Source: Legionella antarctica
GTDB lineage: Bacteria > Pseudomonadota > Gammaproteobacteria > Legionellales > Legionellaceae
NCBI RefSeq assembly: GCF_011764505.1
Contig: NZ_AP022839.1
Location: 3,509,001-3,573,000, forward strand
Direction of reading: 5' to 3'
Length of the DNA stretch: 64,000 bases
Shown here: positions 49,294-58,760 of the stretch, one piece after another
How positions within the stretch are numbered: the first letter of the stretch is position 1
Layout: the number at the start of each line of letters is the position of its first letter
Program-made: the position numbers and the translations under genes
The notes under the pieces: generated by a model
What the model was told of the DNA's origin: nothing
What the model saw: only the letters and a program-made list of their open reading frames with translations
Databases searched by the model: none

Positions 49294-49764
49294 ATGGCTA
49301 CCAAAAAAAATTCAGATTCAAGTATCGCGCTGAATAGAAAAGCCGGGTTTGATTATTTCATTGAGGAACAGTTTGAAGCAGGTCTTGTTCTTGATGGATG
49401 GGAAGTAAAAAGCTTACGTGCAGGAAAAATTAATTTATCTGATGCTCATGTGATAATCAAATATGGAGAGGCTTTTTTATTGGGAGCACAAATCCAACCA
49501 CTTTCTACGGCATCTACTCACTCCATTCCGGATCCAATTCGCACCCGTAAATTATTACTGAATAGAAAGGAGTTAAATCATCTGATTGGTAGTGTTGAAC
49601 GTCAAGGATATACTATTATTCCACTCTCTTTATATTGGAAAAAAAATAAAATTAAAATTAAAGTGGCTTTGGCTAAAGGTAAAAAAGAACATGATAAACG
49701 GGATACTATCAAAGATAGAGAATGGCAAAGAGATAAATCACGAATAATGAAAAAAAATAATTAA
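49294..49764 (+). CDS. smpB: SsrA-binding protein SmpB
   Basis: 156 residues. Family blocks: [19 protein letters not shown], then [18 protein letters not shown], and the basic C-terminal tail [19 protein letters not shown]. SmpB binds tmRNA and guides trans-translation on stalled ribosomes. The tmRNA gene itself was not found in this window. bcp follows 15 bp later. Confidence 0.97.
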   Translation: MATKKNSDSSIALNRKAGFDYFIEEQFEAGLVLDGWEVKSLRAGKINLSDAHVIIKYGEAFLLGAQIQPLSTASTHSIPDPIRTRKLLLNRKELNHLIGSVERQGYTIIPLSLYWKKNKIKIKVALAKGKKEHDKRDTIKDREWQRDKSRIMKKNN

Positions 49765-49779
49765 AACAGGAGATACTCA

Positions 49780-50235
49780 ATGAATATGGATCAAACGGCA
49801 CCTGATTTTGAATTTAATGCCACCAACAATCTGAAAGCTCATCTCAGTGATTATAACGGAGAAAATGTAATCCTCTATTTTTATCCTAAAGACGCTACAC
49901 CAGGATGCACTACTGAAGGACAAGATTTCAGGGATGCATATCCTCAATTCAGAGCCTTAAATGCGCAAATATTCGGTATTTCCAGAGACAGCTTAAAGTC
50001 ACACGAAAATTTTAAAGCCAAACAAAATTTCCCTTTTGAATTAATCAGTGATAGTGAAGAGCATTTATGCCAATTATTCGATGTGATCAAAATGAAATCA
50101 ATGTATGGGAAACAGGTCCGCGGCATTGAGCGCAGTACGTTTTTAATCGATGCAAAAGGAGTCTTAAAAAATGAATGGCGTAAAGTAAATGTCAAAGGAC
50201 ACGTAGACGAGGTATTAGCTGCTTTGAGATCATAA
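49780..50235 (+). CDS. bcp: Thioredoxin-dependent peroxiredoxin Bcp (PrxQ)
   Basis: 151 residues, AhpC/TSA fold. The peroxidatic Cys is in DATPGCTTEGQDF near residue 46. The resolving Cys found five residues later in E. coli Bcp is absent (Gly/Gln region), but another Cys occurs in SEEHLCQLFDV near 96, so either a different resolving Cys or a 1-Cys mechanism is used. Reduces hydrogen peroxide and organic peroxides. AGGAG SD; probably co-transcribed with smpB. Confidence 0.93.
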   Translation: MNMDQTAPDFEFNATNNLKAHLSDYNGENVILYFYPKDATPGCTTEGQDFRDAYPQFRALNAQIFGISRDSLKSHENFKAKQNFPFELISDSEEHLCQLFDVIKMKSMYGKQVRGIERSTFLIDAKGVLKNEWRKVNVKGHVDEVLAALRS

Positions 50236-50459
50236 GCTTAACCGGCTTTAATTCATTTCCACCTGTTTAAACCCGTAGCCTCAGGCTACTGGTTTCTCCT
50301 GGTCTGCTGGCTACAGAATGGCGCACCAAGGACAGATGAAAATGGCTCAAATAGAATAAACCTAAATCAAACCACCTCTCATCGCCTTGGGACAACTGAA
50401 TGACCGGTAGCACGAAATATATTGTTGAGCTAAAAAAAATACTTTTCATAGAATAATTA

Positions 50460-50539
50460 GTATCCTGTCAGAATCGCCGGGTAAGTGTCTGCCACTGAGT
50501 CCGGATTAATCCGAGCCGCGCGCGTCAGCAAGCGGAATT
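50460..50539 (+). repeat. Left 80-bp terminal inverted repeat of the IS66 element
   Basis: Starts GTATCCTGTCAGAATCGCCG and ends AAGCGGAATT; matches the right end with two transitions. Contains the perfect palindrome CGGATTAATCCG. Confidence 0.9.
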
Positions 50540-50791
50540 CTTTAAAAATATTCAAAATACCTATTGACACGGTTTTTCTGTAAAACTGATGTTTTTCCAT
50601 ATCAAACGTAAGTCATGCAATATGCATGCCCTAAGATCCCCAAGATCACAATGTAGCCCCTTTCACTAATAAAACATCTCCCTCCTGAGGTCAGATTTTT
50701 TCTTAGCCCTTAGTGGCGTTAAAACTCGAAAAATGCGTTCAAAAAAAGTCATGTTATGATTGCCGTATCAGCATTAGTAACGCAGTGGTAG

Positions 50792-52483
50792 ATGATGAAA
50801 CGCCAAGAAATCAAACAAGTTTTAGATGAGTTAACAAAAGATATCGATAGTCTTGCCGACAAAAAGGCCGTGACTATCATTAAGGTATTGGTTAATTTGG
50901 TCGAAATGCTTGCCGAAGAAAATGCTTTGCTCAGAGAGGAAAACCAAGTATTACGTGATGAGATAAACCGCCTTAAGGGTGAACAGGGCAAACCTAATAT
51001 TCGCGGTCAATCCAAAGGTAGCAATGGCGATAATACAGGCAATTCCAATCATTCATCTGAAGGAGATCGCAATAAACGTGGTAAAGGGAACAATAAAAAC
51101 ACAGGCAAAGACAAAAAAAACGTACGTATTGATAGACGTGTTACGATTGCTCTGGACAAAGCAACGCTGCCAGATGACGCCAAGTTCAAGGGTTTTGAGA
51201 TTCGAATCATCCAGGATCTAAAAATCATCACGGATAATGTTGAATTCAAGCTGGAAACGTATTACTCACCATCTTTGAAAAAAACCTTTATTGCGCCGAT
51301 TCCTGGCGAATATAAGGGCAGTGAATTTGGTCCTGGGGTTAAAGCGCTGGTCATCACATTATACCGTGATGCAGGGATGACGGAGAGCGCCATTGAGCGC
51401 TTTTTAAAAACATGTGGTATTCAAATATCACATGGTAAAATTGCTTCCATGCTGACAGAAGGCAATGATATTTTTCATCAGGAAAAAGAAGATATTGTCG
51501 ATGCCGGTAGCAACGCAGGCTTGTACCAGCAGATGGATGACACAGGCAGTCGTGTTAACGGCAAAAATCACTACACCCATGTTTTATGTAATGACTTTTT
51601 TACAGCATACTTCACTCGTCGTAAAAAAGATCGCTTGACCTTATTGGAGTTGCTGTGTCGAGACCAATTAAAGTTTATGTTTAATCAGGAGGCTTATGAG
51701 TTAATGGATGAGTTTGGTCTCGCAAAAAAATGGTTGGATCAAATTAAACCAATGCTGCATGCACAACCCCTCACACGTGAATCAATCGATAGTTTGATGG
51801 GAACACTTTTTCCAAATCCAAAAAAACACAGCACGAATCGACGCATAATTCTTGAGTCAGCAGCTCTTGCCTATTATCAGCACTCGAAATACTTCATCCA
51901 TTATTTAATGACAGATGATGCGCCTCAGTTTAATAAATTGGCCCTACATCATGCGCTGTGCTGGATCCATGAAGGTCGTCATTATAAAAAACTCACTCCA
52001 TTCTCAGATATGAATCAGAATATATTGGCTGTATTTCTTGAGCAATTATGGGATTTCTACCATGCATTATTGACTTACAAGACGGCTCCATCTCAATCAA
52101 TGGCCCAACAACTATCAATGCAATTTGATACTTTGTTCGCAACCACGACAGGCTATGATGTTTTAGATCAACGCATTGCAAAGACACGTGCTAAAAAACA
52201 AGCGTTATTATTGGTGTTAGACCATCCATTTCTGCCATTGCACAACAATGCCTCTGAATTAGGGACACGGTTTCAAGCAAGGATACGCGACATCAATCTC
52301 CAAACGGTCTCCCAAAATGGCACCAAATCAAAGGATACGTTTGCCACGATTGTACAGACGGCCAGAAAACTGAAAGTTAACGTTTATCAGTATATTTACG
52401 ATAGGGTGACTAAAAAATTTGAAATGCCATCATTGGCTGAATTAATCTTACTTAAAGTGCGGCAGGTTCCATGCACCACATAA
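50792..52483 (+). CDS. IS66-family transposase (TnpC-type)
   Basis: 563 residues. N-terminal coiled coil (LAEENALLREENQVLRDEI near residue 35), a basic Asn/Lys-rich linker (residues 70-110), then the DDE_Tnp_IS66 domain with Asp in QQMDDTGSRVNGKNHYTHV near 247 and a late HNNASELGTRF block near 482 supplying the Glu. Intact, no frameshift. Two adjacent ATGs at the start (50792 and 50795) are equivalent. Located 252 bp inside the left repeat. Confidence 0.93.
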   Translation: MMKRQEIKQVLDELTKDIDSLADKKAVTIIKVLVNLVEMLAEENALLREENQVLRDEINRLKGEQGKPNIRGQSKGSNGDNTGNSNHSSEGDRNKRGKGNNKNTGKDKKNVRIDRRVTIALDKATLPDDAKFKGFEIRIIQDLKIITDNVEFKLETYYSPSLKKTFIAPIPGEYKGSEFGPGVKALVITLYRDAGMTESAIERFLKTCGIQISHGKIASMLTEGNDIFHQEKEDIVDAGSNAGLYQQMDDTGSRVNGKNHYTHVLCNDFFTAYFTRRKKDRLTLLELLCRDQLKFMFNQEAYELMDEFGLAKKWLDQIKPMLHAQPLTRESIDSLMGTLFPNPKKHSTNRRIILESAALAYYQHSKYFIHYLMTDDAPQFNKLALHHALCWIHEGRHYKKLTPFSDMNQNILAVFLEQLWDFYHALLTYKTAPSQSMAQQLSMQFDTLFATTTGYDVLDQRIAKTRAKKQALLLVLDHPFLPLHNNASELGTRFQARIRDINLQTVSQNGTKSKDTFATIVQTARKLKVNVYQYIYDRVTKKFEMPSLAELILLKVRQVPCTT

Positions 52484-52495
52484 GCATCTCGAGAT

Positions 52496-52575
52496 AATTC
52501 CGCTTGCTGACGCGCGCGGCTCGGATTAGTCCGGGCTCAGTGGCAGACACTTACCCGGCGATTCTGACAGGATAC
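52496..52575 (-). repeat. Right 80-bp terminal inverted repeat of the IS66 element
   Basis: Inverse complement of 50460-50539 with 78 of 80 matches; starts 12 bp after the transposase stop codon. Confidence 0.9.
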
Positions 52576-52648
52576 AATAATTAATTAAATATTGTTACAA
52601 TCAGTACTATTCTTTGCCTAAAAATTCCATCTTTAACAAGAGTGAACT

Positions 52649-53848
52649 ATGTTTAACCGCAATATTCAGCTAATCATTGTGATTGCCAGCTGTGTACTGA
52701 CCTTGATTTCCACGGATATTCTGTTGCCCAGTATGCCGCAAATCGCTCATTATTTCGCTGTTCCTCCAAGCGATGTCAAAATGCTTATTTCTATTTTTAT
52801 GACAGGACAATTTGCTACAGTCCTTTTTTGGGGAGTTATTGCGGATCAATTAGGCAGAAGCAGAACCTTGCTAATAGGCATGCTGATTTTTTTTATTGGC
52901 TCTGTTCTTAGCGTTATCGCTCCTACGATTAATCTTCTTTTGGCCTGTCGTTTCATCCAGGGCGCGGGGGCAGTTGTGGTTCCGGTAGCAGGATGGGCCT
53001 TGATACAAGATCTTTTTCCCAAAGATGATGGCGCACGTATTATGTCCTGGGTTGGAACTCTCACGGCCGTTATTCCATTGTTCGCACCTGCAATTGGTGG
53101 AAAAATTGATGTTTTATACGGCTGGCATACTAATCTGTATTGCATTACCGTGTTTTCTGCGTTTGTATGCGTGACTATGATGTGTTCACCAAAACAACAA
53201 ACCGCTCCAAACGCTGTAATTCCTACCCTAAAAGAACGAATGGGTATCTACAGTCGTATAATGAAGAATAAAACGTTTGTCTCTTATATCGCTCTTTTTG
53301 GCCTGTTAAACTGTGGGGAATGGTGTTTTCTCACCATGGCACCATTTTATTATGCCCATAAACAGATTGCTGCCGATCAGATGGGGCTTTTGTTAATGCT
53401 TACCTCCATGGGTTTCGTCTTCGGTTCATTATTAGCATCTCACTTGTTCAAACGAATAGGAATAGATAAAACCATTAATACAGGCATTCAGTTAGCAATA
53501 ATCAGTAGTTTGCTTCTTATTACAGGTGAATACATGCAATGGAATGGGCACCAAATTTATAATGCGGTTGGTATTGGTATCTATATACTCAGTTCAGCAC
53601 TTCTTTGGGGGGGTACCACCTCCAGAGCCTTGCAATGTTTTGATGATTATAGAGGTTCTGCCTCTGCTATTCGCAGTCTTATTTTACTTTGTTTTGCAGC
53701 TTTTGGTACTTACTCAGGCCGATTGGTCAGCCACGAAAAAATTTATCACGTAGGCTTCTTTCTATTTTTTATGGCCTTGAGTGCCTTGATTGTTTTTCAT
53801 AACAAGGAGCTTAAAGGGGAACGTCTTGAAGTCGATGCAGTCTTTTAA
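52649..53848 (+). CDS. MFS drug-resistance transporter, Bcr/CflA type
   Basis: 399 residues with 12 predicted transmembrane helices. Major facilitator signatures of the DHA1 group are present: TDILLPSMPQIAHYF near residue 24, the loop 2-3 motif GVIADQLGRSRTLL near 66, and motif C-like GWALIQDLFPKDDGARI. It most likely exports drugs or metabolites by proton antiport; substrate unknown. A 73-bp interval separates it from the IS66 end, so its promoter could be affected by the insertion. No partner membrane-fusion gene is present. Confidence 0.88.
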   Translation: MFNRNIQLIIVIASCVLTLISTDILLPSMPQIAHYFAVPPSDVKMLISIFMTGQFATVLFWGVIADQLGRSRTLLIGMLIFFIGSVLSVIAPTINLLLACRFIQGAGAVVVPVAGWALIQDLFPKDDGARIMSWVGTLTAVIPLFAPAIGGKIDVLYGWHTNLYCITVFSAFVCVTMMCSPKQQTAPNAVIPTLKERMGIYSRIMKNKTFVSYIALFGLLNCGEWCFLTMAPFYYAHKQIAADQMGLLLMLTSMGFVFGSLLASHLFKRIGIDKTINTGIQLAIISSLLLITGEYMQWNGHQIYNAVGIGIYILSSALLWGGTTSRALQCFDDYRGSASAIRSLILLCFAAFGTYSGRLVSHEKIYHVGFFLFFMALSALIVFHNKELKGERLEVDAVF

Positions 53849-54049
53849 TTATAGGTCATAAAAGCTCTAATCAATCCATTCTATTAAAAAATATAATTCT
53901 TGACGTAACACCATATCCCTAAGCACAATGAAGATAGATCTTGAGGCTCAAGAGATCAATAACCAGCTCCCTTGAAAAACAAAAATATCAAGGCGGAGCA
54001 GAGCAACTTGAATCTTAAGAAATATTATTTTTAGATGATGGGGTGACTT

Positions 54050-55456
54050 ATGGATACTGGCAAAACTGGACTTAAGCTGTTCGTGCTTGATACAAATATT
54101 TTAATGCATGATCCCACGGCTATCTATCATTTTGACGAGCACGATATTTATTTACCCATGGTGGTTCTGGAAGAATTAGATAGCCATAAAACAGGTACTT
54201 CAGAGGTAGCCCGTAACGTGAGGCAAACCAACAGGATGTTGGTGGAGCTAATGAGTAATTCATCTCATGAACAAGTAGTGTCGGGGCTTCCAATACCCAG
54301 TTTCGTTAATTCCCACAAAGAAAACAGCAGCGGCAGACTATTTTTTCAAACTGATGAGTTCGATCAAGTAATTCCCTCTACACTTCCTGGACATAAAGTA
54401 GATAATACAATCCTTGCTACTGCTTTAGGACTGCAGAAAAAATTCATGGGCAAAAAGCAAGTTGTGATCATTTCTAAAGATATTAACTTACGTATAAAAG
54501 CAGGGATACTTGGAATTCCTGCGGAAGATTATTACAACGATCAGGTGTTGGATGATGTTAATCTTCTTCATCGCGGACTACATATACTGGATAACAATTT
54601 TTGGGATACTCACGCCCAGGATATGGGTTCATGGCAGGAGAGTGGTAAAACTTTTTATCGTGTTTCAGGACCATTAGTACATCAATGGAATCCCAATGAT
54701 TGCATTAGCACCGAAGATAATGAATTCCAGGCATTAGTAAAAAAACTGGATGGAGACAATGCAGTCGTTCAACTCGTTCGTGATTATACTCAGGCAAAAC
54801 ATTCCGTCTGGGGGATTAACGCCAGAAATCGAGAACAAAATTTTTCTTTAAATTTACTCCTCGATCCGGAGATTGATTTTGTTACCTTGCAAGGGTCAGC
54901 TGGAACAGGTAAAACTTTATTAACCATCGCTGCAGGTTTAACTCAGGTTCTGGATCAAAACCGTTACAACGAAATTTTAATGACTCGCGTTACTATACCC
55001 GTGGGTGAGGATATTGGCTTCTTACCTGGTACTGAAGAAGAAAAAATGACTCCTTGGATGGGTGCACTGATGGATAACCTGGAGGTATTGCATGGATCAC
55101 AGGTAGGCGGAAGTTTTGGTCGAGGAGCCACACAGGATCTGTTACAAAACAAAATTAAAATTCGCTCATTAAATTTCATGCGAGGGCGTACCTTTTTAAA
55201 TCGATATATCATTATTGATGAAGCTCAAAATCTGACCTCCAAGCAAATTAAAACTTTAGTTACCCGGGCAGGGCCGGGAAGTAAAATCGTTTGTCTGGGA
55301 GATATAAAACAGATAGATACCCCATATTTGACTGAAACCACCTCAGGTTTAACTTTTGCAGTAGATCGGTTTAAAAACTGGGAGCATAGTGCGCATATGA
55401 CGTTAACTCGCGGTGAGCGCTCAAGACTTGCATTTTATGCCGCTGAGCATTTATAG
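54050..55456 (+). CDS. PhoH-family ATPase with N-terminal PIN domain (PhoH2/YlaK type)
   Basis: 468 residues. The N-terminal PIN RNase domain (LFVLDTNILMHDPTAIYHF, then VVLEELDSHK with acidic residues, and VDNTILATAL) is followed by the PhoH ATPase/helicase-like domain with Walker A LQGSAGTGKTLLTIAAG near residue 283 and Walker B IIDEAQNLT near 384. PIN-PhoH proteins unwind and cleave RNA in other bacteria. Length and order fit the family. The downstream guaC starts 23 bp later, a likely operon. Confidence 0.92.
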   Translation: MDTGKTGLKLFVLDTNILMHDPTAIYHFDEHDIYLPMVVLEELDSHKTGTSEVARNVRQTNRMLVELMSNSSHEQVVSGLPIPSFVNSHKENSSGRLFFQTDEFDQVIPSTLPGHKVDNTILATALGLQKKFMGKKQVVIISKDINLRIKAGILGIPAEDYYNDQVLDDVNLLHRGLHILDNNFWDTHAQDMGSWQESGKTFYRVSGPLVHQWNPNDCISTEDNEFQALVKKLDGDNAVVQLVRDYTQAKHSVWGINARNREQNFSLNLLLDPEIDFVTLQGSAGTGKTLLTIAAGLTQVLDQNRYNEILMTRVTIPVGEDIGFLPGTEEEKMTPWMGALMDNLEVLHGSQVGGSFGRGATQDLLQNKIKIRSLNFMRGRTFLNRYIIIDEAQNLTSKQIKTLVTRAGPGSKIVCLGDIKQIDTPYLTETTSGLTFAVDRFKNWEHSAHMTLTRGERSRLAFYAAEHL

Positions 55457-55479
55457 TACGCGTTTTATGAGGATTAAAA

Positions 55480-56493
55480 ATGACCGACCAAGCCATCACT
55501 TTTGATGACGTGCTACTTGTGCCTTCATACAACCACCATGAGTCAAGAAGGGTAGTTGAAACGACAAGCATCGACAGGTTAAGTAAATTGAGCCTGGATC
55601 TTCCAGTAATCAGTTCCAATATGGATACCATTACCGAAAGTACTATGGCTAACTTCATGAACAGTAAAGGAGCTATGGGGGCTTTACACCGTTTTATGAG
55701 TATTGAGGAAAATATTCAGGACTTTAAAAAATGTAAGGGGAGTGTTTTTGTATCGATTGGATGTACTGATACAGAATTACAAAGAGCCGAGGCATTACGT
55801 GACGCCGGAGCTGATTTTTTTTGTGTTGATGTGGCTCATGCCCATGCCAAGTATGTGGGTAAGACCTTAAAAAATTTACGCCGCATACTCGGTGACCGTT
55901 GTATCATGGCAGGGAATGTAGCCACATATGCCGGTGCAGATTATCTTGCTTCTTGCGGTGCTGACATTATTAAGGCAGGTATTGGAGGAGGCTCGGTGTG
56001 CAGTACTCGCATTAAAACCGGTTTTGGTGTACCTATGCTCACGTGCATCCAGGATTGCTCGCGCGCCGATCGTTCTATTGTAGCAGATGGAGGAATAAAA
56101 ACCTCGGGCGATATAGTAAAAGCCTTAGCTTTTGGAGCAGACTTTGTCATGATAGGCGGCATGTTAGCGGGTACTGCTCCAACCCCAGGTGAAGTAATCC
56201 AAAAAGAAGATGGATCTAAAGTGAAGCGTTATCGTGGTATGGCATCCAGAGAAGCACAAGAAGCATTTCTCGGTCAAATTCATGAATGGAAAACAGCTGA
56301 AGGTGTAGCTGCAGAGGTTCCTTTTAAAGAGAACGCCGATGCAATCATTGCAGATATAGTTGGTGGATTAAGATCCGGACTAACGTATGCAGGAGCCGAT
56401 ACAATAAGCGAATTACAGCGTAAGTTAAATTACCTTGTTGTGACCCAAGCCGGGCGTATTGAAAGCATGCCGCATAAACTATTGGAACGGTAA
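55480..56493 (+). CDS. guaC: GMP reductase
   Basis: 337 residues, a TIM barrel of the IMPDH/GMPR family with no CBS insert. ITFDDVLLVPSYN at the start, SSNMDTITESTMA near 47, active-site loop with Cys in IGGGSVCSTRIKTGFG near 172, and VADGGIKTSGDIVKALAFGA near 207. The sequence GGSVCSTR with TGFG and the short length favour GMP reductase (GMP to IMP with NADPH) over IMP dehydrogenase. Follows the phoH-like gene. A hairpin lies downstream. Confidence 0.9.
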   Translation: MTDQAITFDDVLLVPSYNHHESRRVVETTSIDRLSKLSLDLPVISSNMDTITESTMANFMNSKGAMGALHRFMSIEENIQDFKKCKGSVFVSIGCTDTELQRAEALRDAGADFFCVDVAHAHAKYVGKTLKNLRRILGDRCIMAGNVATYAGADYLASCGADIIKAGIGGGSVCSTRIKTGFGVPMLTCIQDCSRADRSIVADGGIKTSGDIVKALAFGADFVMIGGMLAGTAPTPGEVIQKEDGSKVKRYRGMASREAQEAFLGQIHEWKTAEGVAAEVPFKENADAIIADIVGGLRSGLTYAGADTISELQRKLNYLVVTQAGRIESMPHKLLER

Positions 56494-56511
56494 TTTTTTT
56501 TTCCTGTGTCG

Positions 56512-56547
56512 TATCTCTGAGGCGATGTCGTCCATCACTCAGAGATA
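56512..56547. terminator. Stem-loop between convergent guaC and the Pro/Thr-rich gene
   Basis: TATCTCTGAG at 56512-56521 pairs perfectly with CTCAGAGATA at 56538-56547, with a 16-nt loop. No T tract follows on either strand, although a T8 run precedes it on the plus strand. Confidence 0.4.
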
Positions 56548-56567
56548 AACTGCAAGGATAATCAACA

Positions 56568-57365
56568 TCATGGACCGCTTGGACCAATATCACTTTCAAG
56601 ACTCTCAGAGGGCTCTGGAGTTGTCTGTGTTTGCTCTGGTTTACTCTCTGGGAACTCTTCCTTACCTGTTGATTGCAGAGGTTCTTTCGGATCTGTTTCC
56701 GTATTAGGTAAAGCACTCATCGGAGTTGTAGGAGTTGCAGTCTCTTCCGGCGTAGGTGTTGGTGGGGTCATCGTATCACTTGTTGTATCCTGAGGGTCCT
56801 GTGGGATACTTGGCGCATCCTGGGGAATGCTTGGTGTATCCTGAGTATCCTGGGTATCCTGTGGCGTGCTAAGCTTATCCTGGGTATCCTCTGGAATTCC
56901 TGGTGTAGTCTGTTTAGAACTTGGCGGAGTCTGTGTATTGCCTGGCGTAGCCTGATTAGGATCATTATTCCCAGGATCAACAGGCTCATTGTCATTATCT
57001 GACTTATTACCTTTAACCTTCGCTACAATTTTATCGAATCCCTTTTGGATGGCTTTACCTAAAAAACTATTTATCGATTTATTTATACCGCTTATAGTTT
57101 CTTGCAGACCATCCACCAACCTCATCAAATCTTCGGGTTTTTTATCGTCCTTTTTTTTATCTCCAGACTGACCAGTATTTTTGGTTAATTGATCGGCAAT
57201 ATTACTCCCAACCGCCTTTGCAGCTCTTTTTAGCAGGCCAGGACGTTTCGGTTTACTTTCCGGTGCTGGACTTGTTGATCCTGGAGTTGGAGCTGAGCCT
57301 GTGTCAGTAGGCGTTGAAGAGCTACTGGTGTCAGGACCACTATCTTCTGGAGGATTGCTAGACAT
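56568..57365 (-). CDS. Proline/threonine-rich hypothetical protein, possible Dot/Icm effector
   Basis: 265 residues, low-complexity. A serine/proline-rich N-terminus (SSNPPEDSGPDTSSSS) is followed by a basic, helical middle part (PKRPGLLKRAAKAVGSN, then LMRLVDGLQETISGINKSI) and a C-terminal half built from repeats of the type PQDTQDTQDTPSIPQDAP. The C-terminus is Glu/Ser rich. Nothing catalytic is visible. In L. pneumophila a comparable position holds a candidate effector (lpg2844), which I recall but cannot verify here. Composition differs sharply from neighbours, while the frame is clean. Confidence 0.65.
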   Translation of the reverse strand: MSSNPPEDSGPDTSSSSTPTDTGSAPTPGSTSPAPESKPKRPGLLKRAAKAVGSNIADQLTKNTGQSGDKKKDDKKPEDLMRLVDGLQETISGINKSINSFLGKAIQKGFDKIVAKVKGNKSDNDNEPVDPGNNDPNQATPGNTQTPPSSKQTTPGIPEDTQDKLSTPQDTQDTQDTPSIPQDAPSIPQDPQDTTSDTMTPPTPTPEETATPTTPMSALPNTETDPKEPLQSTGKEEFPESKPEQTQTTPEPSESLESDIGPSGP

Positions 57366-57650
57366 GAAATAAACCTCAAAATCTTATTCTATTAATTTAA
57401 AGATAGCACAACACGGCCAATTTGATGGCTGGAACTCATAAAAACAGATGCGCGCTCTTTACCCGATACATAAAACAGTGCAACAATAAAAAATATAACA
57501 GATTCATCATACCAAAATTTATCCTATAATGAGTGAAGGAATTAAGTAATTTACCTTAATTTTGCAAATAAATTCCGCGATTTTAGTATCCGAATTTGTT
57601 TCGTTTCGCTATATTAGATTTAAGCATTTAGCGATCGATAAAGGGTTACC

Positions 57651-58445
57651 ATGAATAATGACGATTTTCGCTATATACGTCGAGGAAAACAGCTGTCTGG
57701 TCTAACCCAAGAAGAAATGTCCCTTCTTGAACCTATAGATAAACGGGGATCAGGATCTGAGCGGGCGTTACTTCTCCTGCACGGATTTTCTTCCTCCCCC
57801 GCAGTTTACCGCAAACTTATTTCACAAATAGAATATTATGACGCCATTGTCTGCCCCGTCTTACAGGGACATGCTGAGAGTATTGAAACATTCTCTCGAT
57901 CTACTGCCAAAGATTGGCTTTCCACTGCCAATAAAGCCTGTGAGATATTATTCGATAACTACAAAAAAATTGATGTTTTGGGCTTATCCCTAGGTGGTTT
58001 ATTAGCTTGCGAATTAAGCCAGCGATTTGCCTTAAATCACCTCTTTCTCCTGGCCCCCGCTCTCAAATTAAAGATGAATACCACCCTCATGTTAAAACTA
58101 GTCAAAACGCTCAGGTTTTTTGGCTTTTGTCAATTGCGAAACAACGCGGGTAACCTGATTTCCAATGAGCAGGCTGAAATAGCTTATCGAAAACTCCCTC
58201 TTACTGCCATCATTGAAATGCTTACTTTATCCAAAGAGTATCGCTGGATAGCACCAGTCTGTCCGACTGATCTCTTTTTGGGAGAGTACGATGACGTTGT
58301 TTCCTCAAACGAAGTAGCACAACTTTTCACCTCACTCCCTAATGCAACCATTCACTGGTTAAAGAATTCTGCTCATCTTTTACCGCTGGATAATGATTTT
58401 AAAGAAATTGTTCAATGCATTAATAAGGTCACTTCCAAACACTAA
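57651..58445 (+). CDS. Alpha/beta hydrolase (carboxylesterase-like)
   Basis: 264 residues. ALLLLHGFSSSPAVYRKL near residue 40 is the oxyanion-hole segment, VLGLSLGGLLACE near 114 the nucleophile elbow (Ser), LFLGEYDDVVSS near 205 supplies the Asp and NSAHLLPLD near 242 the His. It resembles esterases of the EstB/monoacylglycerol lipase type. No signal peptide, so cytosolic. Substrate unknown. Starts with ATG at 57651 preceded by AAAGGG. Single gene. Confidence 0.85.
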   Translation: MNNDDFRYIRRGKQLSGLTQEEMSLLEPIDKRGSGSERALLLLHGFSSSPAVYRKLISQIEYYDAIVCPVLQGHAESIETFSRSTAKDWLSTANKACEILFDNYKKIDVLGLSLGGLLACELSQRFALNHLFLLAPALKLKMNTTLMLKLVKTLRFFGFCQLRNNAGNLISNEQAEIAYRKLPLTAIIEMLTLSKEYRWIAPVCPTDLFLGEYDDVVSSNEVAQLFTSLPNATIHWLKNSAHLLPLDNDFKEIVQCINKVTSKH

Positions 58446-58510
58446 GAGTGTAGTCCGAGTTGTATAAAGCATAGCTGTGCTAAGGGGGTTAGTCTTTTAT
58501 CTATCCTCGA

Positions 58511-58611
58511 TCCGTTCGGGCTGAGGAAGCGCTTTAGCGCTGTCTCGAAGCCTTGCTGGTCTTGGTGTAGAGGCTTCGAGACAACGTAAACGTCTCCTCA
58601 GCCCGAACGGA
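58511..58611. repeat. Dispersed palindromic repeat (REP/BIME-like)
   Basis: Outer arms TCCGTTCGGGCTGAGGA (58511-58527) and their exact inverse complement (58595-58611), inner arms GTCTCGAAGCC (58542-58552) and inverse (58572-58582), with AGCGC/GCGCT nearby. Total 101 bp. I recognise this motif type as a repeat scattered in Legionella intergenic DNA; there is no gene inside. It lies between convergent genes. Confidence 0.65.
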
Positions 58612-58760
58612 ACTTTAATAATCATTAATCTTATTATGAGCAAAATTGCTTAGACTGACGTGCTATTGGCTGTAAGGTCGCCTGGCATGTTATTCATAGG
58701 ATAGTTGTGGGAAATTGGATTCGATAAAACCAATACTACCGAATCCAAACCAATTAAAAT

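Larger units (their letters stand above)
50460..52575 (+). mobile_element. IS66-family insertion sequence with single transposase gene
   Basis: 2,116 bp flanked by a perfect 8-bp target duplication AATAATTA (50452-50459 and 52576-52583), the size usual for IS66. Ends are 80-bp inverted repeats with 78 matches. It contains one large transposase gene and no tnpA/tnpB accessory genes, as in the ISBst12-like branch. Inserted between bcp and the MFS gene, so no gene is broken. Confidence 0.9.

Noticed and set aside
55480..56493. IMP dehydrogenase
   Set aside because: No CBS insert, short length and the GMP-reductase-type Cys loop support GuaC instead.
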